Shown here: positions 46,433 to 54,160 of the stretch, piece after piece
How the letters are laid out: each line of letters opens with the position of its first letter
Numbering within the stretch: the stretch's first letter is position 1
Assembly: GCA_023429135.1 (NCBI GenBank)
Contig: JAEYWD010000021.1
Location: forward strand, 5,120-69,119
DNA: 64,000 bases
Reading direction: 5' to 3'
Origin: Bacteroidota bacterium
Lineage (GTDB): Bacteria > Bacteroidota > Bacteroidia > Bacteroidales > JAAUTT01
Translations under genes and position numbers: made by a program
The notes under the pieces: generated by a model
What the model was told of the DNA's origin: nothing
Databases searched by the model: none
Seen by the model: only the letters and a program-made list of their open reading frames with translations

Positions 46433-47302
46433 ATGGACCGAAGAAAAATGATAGGCAGTATTGCCGGAGCAGCCGCAATTACCGCTGCCGGTATTCCTTT
46501 TGCTGACACGTTTGCAGCAAGTGCCGATGGTAAAACCAAATTGAAAGGAAATATACGTCATTCCATCAGTCAGTGGTGTTATGGCGATATCCCGCTCGAT
46601 AAACTTTCTGCAGCCTGTGTGCAGATGGGAATTGAATCCATAGAGCTGCTTCAGGAAAAAGACTGGGCAACTGTAAGTGGTTTTGGATTAAAATGCGCAG
46701 TAGGGTATGCTACCGATTGGGGTATTCCCAAAGGTTTTAACCGTTTGGAAAACCATGAGAAGTTAGTTACCGACTTCGAAAAAATGATTCCAAAGGCTGC
46801 TGCTGCCGGTGTTCCTAACCTTATTTGTTTTTCGGGTAACCGCGAGGGTATGAACGATAACGAAGGTATGATTAATTGTGCAAAAGGATTGAGGAAGCTA
46901 ATGCCACTGGCCGAAAAGCATAATGTTACTATAATAATGGAACTTTTGAACAGCTACGGCCATAAGGATTATATGTGCGACAAAACCAAATGGGGTGCAG
47001 CTCTTGTCGAAATGGTGGGTTCGCAGAGGTTTAAGCTGCTATACGATATCTTCCATATGCAAATTATGGAAGGTAATGTGATTGATCATATTCGCAATTT
47101 CAATCAATACATCGGTCATTACCATACCGGAGGTGTTCCTGGCCGTCATGAGGTGGACGAAACACAGGAACTTTATTACCCGGCCATTATGAAGGCTATT
47201 GTAGAAACTGGTTACAAGGGATTTGTAGGACAGGAATTTGTTCCTTCGAAAGCTGACAAATTAGAATCGCTCAAAAAATGCATTGCAATCTGCGATGTTT
47301 AG
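46433..47302 (+). CDS. Exported hydroxypyruvate isomerase-like TIM-barrel protein
   Basis: A 289-residue AP-endonuclease-2 / hydroxypyruvate isomerase family protein with an N-terminal export signal (MDRRKMIGSIAGAAAITAAG), which has a twin-Arg like many Bacteroidota Tat substrates. Barrel landmarks: ISQWCYGDIPLDKL, IESIELLQ, NLICFSGNREGM, VTIIMELLNS (Glu metal ligand), LLYDIFHMQIMEG (Asp, His), GHYHTGGVPGRHEVD (His ligands), FVGQEFVP (Glu). The conserved ligands suggest an active metal-dependent sugar isomerase in the periplasm. It is 32 bases downstream of the VOC gene and 40 upstream of the DUF1593 gene, so a sugar-handling trio is plausible. Confidence 0.85.
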   Translation: MDRRKMIGSIAGAAAITAAGIPFADTFAASADGKTKLKGNIRHSISQWCYGDIPLDKLSAACVQMGIESIELLQEKDWATVSGFGLKCAVGYATDWGIPKGFNRLENHEKLVTDFEKMIPKAAAAGVPNLICFSGNREGMNDNEGMINCAKGLRKLMPLAEKHNVTIIMELLNSYGHKDYMCDKTKWGAALVEMVGSQRFKLLYDIFHMQIMEGNVIDHIRNFNQYIGHYHTGGVPGRHEVDETQELYYPAIMKAIVETGYKGFVGQEFVPSKADKLESLKKCIAICDV

Positions 47303-47342
47303 AGGTAAATCGTTTTGGAATTTTAATTAGTCATATCATATT

Positions 47343-48779
47343 ATGAAAGCATCTTGTCTGCTAATCAGCCTGGTGGTTGGAGTTTTGTTTTCTGTAAATG
47401 CCATTTCACAAACAGGTGCAAAAAACAGAGTCGTCATTTTAACCGACATTGAGAATGAACCGGATGATACGCAATCGATGATCCGTTTACTTTTATATTC
47501 TAATAATTTGGATATAAAAGGAATTGTCGCCACCACATCTGTGCATTTGAAAACACAGGTTCATCCTGAATCCATCAGAAAAATTATCCAGACTTATGGA
47601 AAGTTGCAAGCCAATCTTGTGAAGCATGAGGCGGGTTTCCCTGATGCAGAAACGCTTCTGTCCAAAGTAAAACAGGGCCTTCCGTTGTATGGGATGAGTG
47701 CTGTTGGTGAAGGCAAGGATTCTGAAGGCTCCGACTGGATTATAAAGATTCTTGAAGAGGATGACGAGCGACCTCTCTGGGTTTCGGTATGGGGTGGCGC
47801 TAATACCTTGGCTCAGGCGCTTTATAAAATCAATAAGACCAAATCGCCAGCTCAAGCCAAACGCTTAATTTCGAAACTGAGAGTGTATACAATTTCCGAT
47901 CAGGATGACAGTGGAATATGGATAAGAAAAACTTTTCCTGACTTATTTTATGTTGTAAGTCCGGGCGGATACGGGGGAGCGACATGGATTGCCATTACTT
48001 CTTTTTCAAAAGATTTAAATAATGAAACCATAAGTAATAAGTGGTTGGCTGAAAATATTCAGCAGGGACATGGACCACTGGGAGCGTTGTATCCCGATGT
48101 GGCTTATGGAATGGAAGGCGATACACCGTCATGGCTTTCGTTGATCGGCAATGGTCTGAATGTGCCTGAGCGTCCTGAATGGGGTGGCTGGGGCGGACGT
48201 TATGAGCTCTATAAGCCTGATTATGATAAAATGGATAAGGGGTTCACTGGTGGCGTGCCGGTTGAGGCAGAGCCGCGTGCCATATGGACCAATGCGGTGG
48301 ATAGTTATAGTCCTTACATTTCTAGCGAGTATGGCAAGTCTGTTCGCATGGATTCGGTGGTGATTACTGACAACAAAGCAACGATTTGGCGATGGCGGGA
48401 TGATTTTCAGAATGATTTTGCTGCACGCATAGATTGGTGTACAATGTCATTTGAAGAGGCTAATCATCCGCCTGCTCCTGCTCTGGCTCATCCCGAGGAG
48501 TTAACAGTGAAGTCGGGAGAGAATTTTGTTCTTAACGCCAGTGGTTCTTCTGATCCGGATGGTGATAACCTGAGCTTTCTGTGGTTTAATTATCCCGAAG
48601 CGGGGTCGTATAAGAAAACGATCAAAATTTCCAATGCCGAAAATATCTATAAGGTGAATGTTCAGGCGCCTTTAGTTGACAGGAAAGAAACGGCACATTT
48701 TATTCTGAAGGTAACCGACAAGGGAATTCCGCAGCTTTCCAGATACAAAAGGGTTATTGTAAATATAATTCCTAAATAG
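47343..48779 (+). CDS. Secreted DUF1593 protein (nucleoside hydrolase-like, Sde_0182-type)
   Basis: A 478-residue secreted protein: signal peptide 1-22 (LLISLVVGVLFSVNAIS), a DUF1593 domain with nucleoside-hydrolase fold (about 28-300) and a C-terminal Ig-like domain (about 380-478, NASGSSDPDGDNLSFLWFNYPEAG). The calcium-binding acidic cluster ILTDIENEPDDTQSM near residue 35 is conserved from nucleoside hydrolases. Other landmarks are WVSVWGGANTLAQAL and WGGWGGRYELY. The family includes a protein reported as cellulose-binding; its substrate is not established. It closes a run of three co-directed genes. Confidence 0.85.
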   Translation: MKASCLLISLVVGVLFSVNAISQTGAKNRVVILTDIENEPDDTQSMIRLLLYSNNLDIKGIVATTSVHLKTQVHPESIRKIIQTYGKLQANLVKHEAGFPDAETLLSKVKQGLPLYGMSAVGEGKDSEGSDWIIKILEEDDERPLWVSVWGGANTLAQALYKINKTKSPAQAKRLISKLRVYTISDQDDSGIWIRKTFPDLFYVVSPGGYGGATWIAITSFSKDLNNETISNKWLAENIQQGHGPLGALYPDVAYGMEGDTPSWLSLIGNGLNVPERPEWGGWGGRYELYKPDYDKMDKGFTGGVPVEAEPRAIWTNAVDSYSPYISSEYGKSVRMDSVVITDNKATIWRWRDDFQNDFAARIDWCTMSFEEANHPPAPALAHPEELTVKSGENFVLNASGSSDPDGDNLSFLWFNYPEAGSYKKTIKISNAENIYKVNVQAPLVDRKETAHFILKVTDKGIPQLSRYKRVIVNIIPK

Positions 48780-48876
48780 AAGAGGTAATTGATTTGCAGG
48801 GGTTCAATGAAAAGAAAAAGGTTTGTATCCATATTGTTTGGGCAATAAGTTTGTTTAATAATCGACATTAACGAAA

Positions 48877-48910
48877 TTTGCGGTGATAATATCATTGGAA
48901 GTTTATTTTG
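48877..48910 (+). promoter_or_regulatory. Possible promoter of the DUF551-like gene
   Basis: TTTG at 48877-48880 and TATTTTG at 48904-48910 are 23 bases apart, near the limit for this promoter type; the -7 element is one base short of TAnnTTTG. It lies 35 bases before the ATG. Confidence 0.4.
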
Positions 48911-48945
48911 CATTAATGTTTACAATTAAAGAATAAGTGCTAAAA

Positions 48946-49359
48946 ATGGAATGGATCAGTACTAAAATAAAAGAAAAACTGCCTCCCGATTTTCAGGATG
49001 TGTTGTTATACCAGGAGAATAATGGCATTTTTATTGGCTGGCTTGAGAATGGCCAATGGATAGTGGACAATACATTTGTTGAAACCGATAACTACAAAGA
49101 TGTTATCCGTGGAAATATCAAGCAGGATGAAATAACGTACTGGCGATATCTACCGCCTAACCCGCAGTGGGATTTTTTCGATCCTGAACTGAAAACATGT
49201 TTGGAGTGGTACGAACTCTGCAAGAGGAATGTAAAAATTAGCGATTTTAAAACAGATACTTCAACATCCGACTTTTACCATTTTTGGAATACCGAGAAAA
49301 TCACACAGGAAGAGTTTTTAAAACGTTTGGTGAATTTTGACATTGAAAGATTGACTTAG
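48946..49359 (+). CDS. Small DUF551-like protein
   Basis: A 137-residue cytosolic protein; I use the ATG at 48946 rather than a GTG nine bases upstream. Residues 1-75 match the DUF551 pattern: MEWISTKIKEKLPPDFQDVLLY, IFIGWLENGQWIV, ITYWRYLPPNPQW. DUF551 proteins are small and often occur on phage or accessory DNA; function unknown. Residues 85-137 are unlike the domain. It is a single gene between the DUF1593 gene and an ECF sigma gene. Confidence 0.7.
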   Translation: MEWISTKIKEKLPPDFQDVLLYQENNGIFIGWLENGQWIVDNTFVETDNYKDVIRGNIKQDEITYWRYLPPNPQWDFFDPELKTCLEWYELCKRNVKISDFKTDTSTSDFYHFWNTEKITQEEFLKRLVNFDIERLT

Positions 49360-49432
49360 AAGATTAATTTTGTCAGGGGATTTATTTGTTTTGAATTAGC
49401 TTAACTGCTCTTAATTAGCAACACTACTATCA

Positions 49433-50023
49433 ATGAATTTGTTCGAACGAAATGTTTTTGAGTCTTTTGCCAAAGGGGATGAGAAAGCATTCGAGTATAT
49501 TTTCAAAACATATTTTTCGTATTTGCTTAATTATGCGCGACAAATACTGAAGGATACCGATGCGGCTGAAGAAATTGTTGAATCAGTGTTTTTGAATCTA
49601 TGGGAGAACAAGTCGGAGATAAAGCTGGAAACCTCTCTTAAATCGTATCTCTTTAAATCGGTTTACAATCATTGTCTTAATCATTTAAAACATGTTCAGG
49701 TTAAGGAAAGGTATGTGCTTTACTTCAAGCATCATGTGTCCACAGATGCTGAGGGGAATATTATCAGTGCCGATTACCCGATTTCAAATTTAATTGAGAA
49801 AGAACTTGGAGAAATCATAGAAAAATCCATCCAGGATTTGCCTGCCCAGTGTCGCGAGATTTTTATGATGAGTCGGTACCAGCATCTGAAGAATGAAGAA
49901 ATAGCACAAAAGCTGGATATTTCGGTAAATACGGTTCGTACTCAAATATCAAGAGCTTTAGCTAAATTGCGCGAAAGTCTGAAGGAATACCTGCCTCTGG
50001 CCTTGTTGCTTTTGGTTCGGTAA
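49433..50023 (+). CDS. ECF RNA polymerase sigma factor without adjacent anti-sigma gene
   Basis: Extracytoplasmic-function sigma factor, 196 residues: region 2 about 15-85 (FEYIFKTYFSYLLNYARQIL, DAAEEIVESVFLNLWENKSE), region 4 about 130-185 (DLPAQCREIFMMSRYQHLKNEEIAQKLDISVNTVRTQ as landmarks MMSRYQHL and ISVNTVRTQI). It ends in a hydrophobic tail (LPLALLLLVR). Unlike the other sigma genes here, no fecR follows directly. The nearest fecR (52835) is 2.8 kb downstream, beyond the tandem array, a GlxA-type gene and the opposite-strand gap. I infer that the unit was once contiguous with that fecR-susCD set. Confidence 0.92.
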   Translation: MNLFERNVFESFAKGDEKAFEYIFKTYFSYLLNYARQILKDTDAAEEIVESVFLNLWENKSEIKLETSLKSYLFKSVYNHCLNHLKHVQVKERYVLYFKHHVSTDAEGNIISADYPISNLIEKELGEIIEKSIQDLPAQCREIFMMSRYQHLKNEEIAQKLDISVNTVRTQISRALAKLRESLKEYLPLALLLLVR

Positions 50024-50102
50024 ACGGCTGTTATGATATTTTTTAAAACATGGAAATATTTTGTATTTCAGATTGTTAGACGTTGTTTTTGCCCTCCAGA
50101 AT

Positions 50103-50438
50103 AGTTTCGTTTACTCTTAGCGTAGTTTCGTTTCCTCTTTGCTAAGAATCGTTTACTCTTAGCGTAGTTTCATTTACTCTTTCCTAACAGTCGTTTACGA
50201 GCTCCTAAGTTTCGTTTACTCTTTCCTAACATTCATTTACGAGCTCCTGGGTGTCATTTACTCTTAGCGTAGTTTCGTTTATTCTTTGCTAAGAATCGTT
50301 TCTTCGTTCCTAGGTATCGTTTATTCATTCCTAAGAATCATTTAAGGATTCCTAAGTTTCTTTTATTCGTGCCTGACTGTCGTTGATGAGTTCTTAACTA
50401 TCATCTTTCCTTTCCTAAGTTTTGTTTATTATTGCCTG
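50103..50438. repeat. Tandem array, 16 units with an exact 21-bp period
   Basis: Sixteen consecutive 21-bp units without any gap. Consensus halves are AGTTTCGTTTACTC and TTTCCTA; 15 of 16 units keep TC at positions 5-6. Units 1-3 resemble units 8-10, and the pairs 4-5 and 6-7 are near copies (each second unit has TTTACGAGCTCCT), so there is higher-order structure of 42 bp or more. All six reading frames are interrupted by stops, so it is non-coding. There are no spacers, which excludes CRISPR. It fills the gap between an ECF sigma gene and a GlxA-type regulator. The flanks 50024-50102 and 50439-50523 show nothing else. Function unknown. Confidence 0.9.
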
Positions 50439-50523
50439 TGTGCATGCGGAAATTGCCGGACTTAGCAACTTTCTGCCAATTTATTTCCTTAATTTTGCCT
50501 GGTTATCAGTTTAAATTGGAATT

Positions 50524-51513
50524 ATGATCAAGCATGTTGTTTTAATTGCTCCTCCCAAAACTTCACTCCTCGATATTGCTGGCCCTATGGAAGTATTCTC
50601 AAAGGCTGCCGATTATATTGAGAATTATTTCCCCCATATAACGGGAGGTTCATACGTATTGCATGTTCTGTCTACCGAAAAGTCGAAGACTGTGATAACA
50701 GCAGCAGGGTTGCCCATTGTTTGTGAAGGTGGAATTAAGTCGGTTAACTACGAAATTGACACCATTCTGGTATCAGGTATTCCTAATGCTCCGGTTAACA
50801 TGGTAAGCAAGGAGATTCTGACCTGGTTAAAAGAAAAATCAATCTCAGTGCGCCGACTGGGTTCCATTTGTGCCGGAGCTTTTATTCTTGCCGCAGCAGG
50901 ACTTTTGGACGGTAAACGGGCAACTACCCATTGGCGGGTTTGCGACAAGCTTCAAAAGCATTATCCCGGTGTAAAAGTTGAAAAAGATCCTATTTTTGTG
51001 AAAGATGGCAATATTTATACCTCGGCAGGCATTTCCACAGGAATGGACTTGTCGCTTGCCATGGTCGAGGAGGATTATGGAAGAGATATTGCTGTTGCCG
51101 TAGCGCGTCAGTTGGTGCTGTATTTAAAGCGACCGGGGAACCAGTCGCAGTTCAGCAATATTCTTACGCATCAAAATGTGGATTACCAGCCAGTGAGTGA
51201 TGTTCAGAACTGGATAGTGGAGCATCTCGACGAACCTTTGACTGTCGAAATTCTGGCTGAAAAAGCATCTATGAGTCCGCGAAACTTTGCCCGTGTTTTT
51301 TTGCGCGAAACCGGAACCACACCTGCAAAGTACATTGAGAAATTAAGACTTGAGACTGCCCGCCGTCGTTTGGAAGAAACCAAATTAACGCTCGACGAGA
51401 TTTCAAGCGAATGTGGTGTTGGCAATGCCGACGGACTGCGCCGTTTATTTCTGCGGCACATGAAAACGAATCCCAGCGATTACAGGAGAAGTTTTGGTAC
51501 TTCCATAAATTAA
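50524..51513 (+). CDS. GlxA-family AraC-type transcriptional regulator
   Basis: Cytosolic transcription factor of 329 residues: N-terminal DJ-1/PfpI-like amidotransferase-fold domain (about 3-190) with HVVLIAPPKTSLLDIAGPMEVF at the start and the nucleophile-elbow Cys in SICAGAFILAAAG, and a C-terminal AraC DNA-binding domain (about 222-320, with LTVEILAEKASMSPRNFARVF and LDEISSECGVGNADGLRRLF). The N-terminal domain probably senses a small ligand. The first gene after the 21-bp array; the array may affect its expression. No obvious target operon is adjacent; a bidirectional terminator follows. Confidence 0.92.
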   Translation: MIKHVVLIAPPKTSLLDIAGPMEVFSKAADYIENYFPHITGGSYVLHVLSTEKSKTVITAAGLPIVCEGGIKSVNYEIDTILVSGIPNAPVNMVSKEILTWLKEKSISVRRLGSICAGAFILAAAGLLDGKRATTHWRVCDKLQKHYPGVKVEKDPIFVKDGNIYTSAGISTGMDLSLAMVEEDYGRDIAVAVARQLVLYLKRPGNQSQFSNILTHQNVDYQPVSDVQNWIVEHLDEPLTVEILAEKASMSPRNFARVFLRETGTTPAKYIEKLRLETARRRLEETKLTLDEISSECGVGNADGLRRLFLRHMKTNPSDYRRSFGTSIN

Positions 51514-51516
51514 AAA

Positions 51517-51552
51517 GAGGCAGTACGATTTCTCACTGCCTCCTGTTTTTTT
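51517..51552. terminator. Terminator between the GlxA-type gene and gap
   Basis: Stem GAGGCAGT (51517-51524) / ACTGCCTC (51535-51542) with a 10-base loop, followed by CTG and a run of seven Ts, preceded by five As. It sits between convergent genes and can serve both. Confidence 0.85.
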
Positions 51553-51557
51553 AAATA

Positions 51558-52556
51558 TTATAACCCTCCAAAATACTCCGCGGTGCGAACCATCTGCGAC
51601 ACAAACGACATTTCGTTATCATACCAGGCAACTGTTTTTACAAGCTGCTGGTCGCCGCTGGTAATTACCTTAGTTTGGGTGGCATCAAAGAGCGAACCAT
51701 AACTTATCCCGATAACATCGCTTGATACAATTGGCTCTTCGTTGTATCCATACGATTCGTTTGCGGCCTTTTTCATGGTTTCATTAATTTCTTCGGCAGT
51801 AACTTTCTTTTCAAGAATTGTAAATAACTCTACAACCGAACCCGAATGTACCGGTATCCTTTGTGAAGAACCATCGAGTTTGCCCTTCAGTTCCGGTATC
51901 ACCAGACCAATAGCTTTGGCAGCTCCGGTTGTGTAGGGTACAATGTTATTTGCTGCTGCACGCGATTTGCGGAAGTTTACCTTCGGATCAGGAGTATCCA
52001 TCAGCGGTTGGGAGTTGGTGTAAGCATGGATGGTTGTCATCTGGCCAGTAATAATTCGGAAATTATCGTTTAAAACCTTGGCCATTGGGGCCAAACAGTT
52101 TGTTGTGCACGAAGCGCAACTTATTAATGTATCGGAACTATCCAAAATCTGATGATTCACGTTGTAATCCACTGTTTTCAAATCCTTATCCGATGGCGCC
52201 GATATAATTACTTTTTTTGCTCCAGCAGTAAAATGTGCAGAGGCTTTCTCCCTCGATTCAAAAATTCCTGTACATTCCAGCACCAGATCAATTTTCAGGT
52301 TTGCCCAGGGCAGGTTTGCGGGATTTCTTTCGGCCAATACTGTAACAGGTTTGTTGTTTACAATAAGTGAATTTTCGGTGTGACTGATGGTTAAATCTGG
52401 CTTGCCCTGGATGGAATCGTATTTTAATAGATATGCCAGCATGGAAGGAGCACTTAAATCGTTTATTGCCACAACTTCTAATTTATCACTTTTCATTATC
52501 TCACGGAAAGTCAGACGTCCTATCCGACCGAATCCGTTAATTGCAACTTTAATCAT
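51558..52556 (-). CDS. gap: Glyceraldehyde-3-phosphate dehydrogenase
   Basis: Glycolytic enzyme oxidising and phosphorylating glyceraldehyde 3-phosphate. The 332 residues begin [17 protein letters not shown]33 in INDLS indicates NAD preference. The catalytic Cys is C150 in [12 protein letters not shown], with His in [11 protein letters not shown] (about 177). The C-terminal [15 protein letters not shown] is standard. Strong promoter at 52604-52634. It is on the minus strand between a sigma gene and a fecR-susCD set on the plus strand. Confidence 0.97.
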   Translation of the reverse strand: MIKVAINGFGRIGRLTFREIMKSDKLEVVAINDLSAPSMLAYLLKYDSIQGKPDLTISHTENSLIVNNKPVTVLAERNPANLPWANLKIDLVLECTGIFESREKASAHFTAGAKKVIISAPSDKDLKTVDYNVNHQILDSSDTLISCASCTTNCLAPMAKVLNDNFRIITGQMTTIHAYTNSQPLMDTPDPKVNFRKSRAAANNIVPYTTGAAKAIGLVIPELKGKLDGSSQRIPVHSGSVVELFTILEKKVTAEEINETMKKAANESYGYNEEPIVSSDVIGISYGSLFDATQTKVITSGDQQLVKTVAWYDNEMSFVSQMVRTAEYFGGL

Positions 52557-52603
52557 GATATGAACTTTAAGAATTACTAAATAGCTTAATTATTTCACGA
52601 TGT

Positions 52604-52634
52604 CAAAGTTACAATTTGATATTATTGACTGCAA
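52604..52634 (-). promoter_or_regulatory. Promoter of gap
   Basis: On the minus strand, TTG at 52632-52634, a 20-base spacer and a perfect -7 TAACTTTG at 52604-52611. The start would fall near 52597, giving a leader of about 40 bases. The best promoter match in the window together with that of rimP. Confidence 0.75.
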
Positions 52635-52834
52635 TGACAATTATCCGCCAGAAACTGCCAGTTTTCCAAATATAAAATTTCCCCTGTATTGTTGGGCTGA
52701 TTTTGAGATAAAGCTGGTTGAGTCTCTCTTCAAAACCTCTTCATTTCTGTGTTCTATTTTTTTATGAAAAAAAATAAAATCTTTTGTCATCCTGAATCAA
52801 CTTGTTGTTGTCATAGAACCTGTAAAGAATAATT

Positions 52835-53998
52835 ATGAAACTGGAAAATTTAGGTCAGGATTTTAATCAGTTAATTCTGAAATGTATCGAGGGGAATGCA
52901 TCCGAGAGCGAGATGCAACAGGTATGGGCATGGGTTGAGCTTAATAACGAAAACAAAAAGTATTACGAGCATTTACGCGATATATGGATTTCTGCCTCTG
53001 TTAACAAACCTATGGAGGGCCAACAGCTCGAAAACAGATGGCAGGATTTTAAATCGAAGAACAACTTTGTTGCTGAAAAACAGGAAGAAAGCTCCGAACC
53101 AAAAACCTTCCTGCTACGTTTTATTAGAGTTGCCGCAATAGCCATTCTAATTTTCGCCTTGGGAGCTGTTATGGGGAAATTTTATTTAAACGATAGAGTT
53201 CCGGTTCAATCGCGGGAGTTTTATATTGTTGAAGCTCCACGGGGAGCAAAATCATTTGTTACCCTTGCCGATGGAACAAAAATATGGTTAAATGCTGGCA
53301 GTCGGATATCCTATCAACGCAACTATAATCAGGAAAACAGGAATATTTTTCTTGAAGGGGAAGCTTATTTTGAGGTTGCAAAAAATAAAGAGATCCCTTT
53401 TTATGTGTATTCGTCGGGAATTGTTGTTAAGGCCATTGGAACAGCCTTTAATGTTAAGGCATATCCTGAGGAAGGAATTGTTGAAACCACGCTCGTGGAA
53501 GGAAGTGTTAGCATAGAAAGTACAGGGAAAACAGGTGTTAAGGAAAGAATTCTGATGCAGCCCAACCAGAAGGCCAGCTTTTATAAAGTGAGTAAAAATG
53601 TTGTGGTTGAAGAAAAAACACAAGAAGCACAAGAAAAAGAAATTACCCCTATCCCCATAAAAGCGAAAATAGAACGTGTTGAACTCAAAAAGGAAATTGA
53701 TACAGAATTATATACTTCGTGGAAGGATAAACGTTGGGTATTCGAAAAACAAAGGTTTGAAGATTTTGCGGTAATTCTTGAAAGAATCTACGATATAAAA
53801 GTTATTTACAAGGATGATGAGCTGAAAAGTTACCGGTTGTCAGGGTCGCTTCAGGAAGAAAATCTGGAACAGGTGTTACAGGCCATTCAATTTACAATTC
53901 CCTTAGATTTCGATATACATCATCGGGAAGTAACAGTTAAAATAAATCACAATCTGAAAAACAAATACGAAAAACTGCTAAAAATGAAGAATAACTAA
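52835..53998 (+). CDS. FecR-family anti-sigma factor, long form
   Basis: Inner-membrane anti-sigma regulator, 387 residues: cytoplasmic N-terminus with ILKCIEGNASESEMQQVWAW, membrane helix about 96-116, FecR domain about 125-235 (FVTLADGTKIWLNAGSRISY, GEAYFEVAKN, KAIGTAFNVKAYPEEG), a lysine/glutamate-rich insert about 262-295 (EEKTQEAQEKEI) and DUF4974 about 305-375 (FEDFAVILERIYDIKVIY). The insert makes it longer than the other three FecRs here. No sigma gene lies directly upstream; the candidate is at 49433. susC starts 162 bases downstream. Confidence 0.92.
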   Translation: MKLENLGQDFNQLILKCIEGNASESEMQQVWAWVELNNENKKYYEHLRDIWISASVNKPMEGQQLENRWQDFKSKNNFVAEKQEESSEPKTFLLRFIRVAAIAILIFALGAVMGKFYLNDRVPVQSREFYIVEAPRGAKSFVTLADGTKIWLNAGSRISYQRNYNQENRNIFLEGEAYFEVAKNKEIPFYVYSSGIVVKAIGTAFNVKAYPEEGIVETTLVEGSVSIESTGKTGVKERILMQPNQKASFYKVSKNVVVEEKTQEAQEKEITPIPIKAKIERVELKKEIDTELYTSWKDKRWVFEKQRFEDFAVILERIYDIKVIYKDDELKSYRLSGSLQEENLEQVLQAIQFTIPLDFDIHHREVTVKINHNLKNKYEKLLKMKNN

Positions 53999-54160
53999 TT
54001 ATTATTAACTGCTAAAACTTTTTGCCTATGATATAAAAAAGAATTGGGAGAAATGCCCTTCTCCCAACTGTCAAAAAAACTTTTAACTAACGAGCGTTTC
54101 GATATTCTGGGGAGTCTATCCGAAGCGCTGTATGTCTAATTTTTTAACCATTACAAACTT

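Noticed and set aside
50103..50438. CRISPR array
   Set aside because: Units are directly contiguous at 21 bp with no unique spacers, and no cas genes are present.
52764..52832. Cys-rich 22-codon reading frame just before fecR
   Set aside because: MKKNKIFCH followed by a triple Cys ends 2 bases before the fecR ATG, but it is very short, starts in an A-run and has no recognisable family or promoter.
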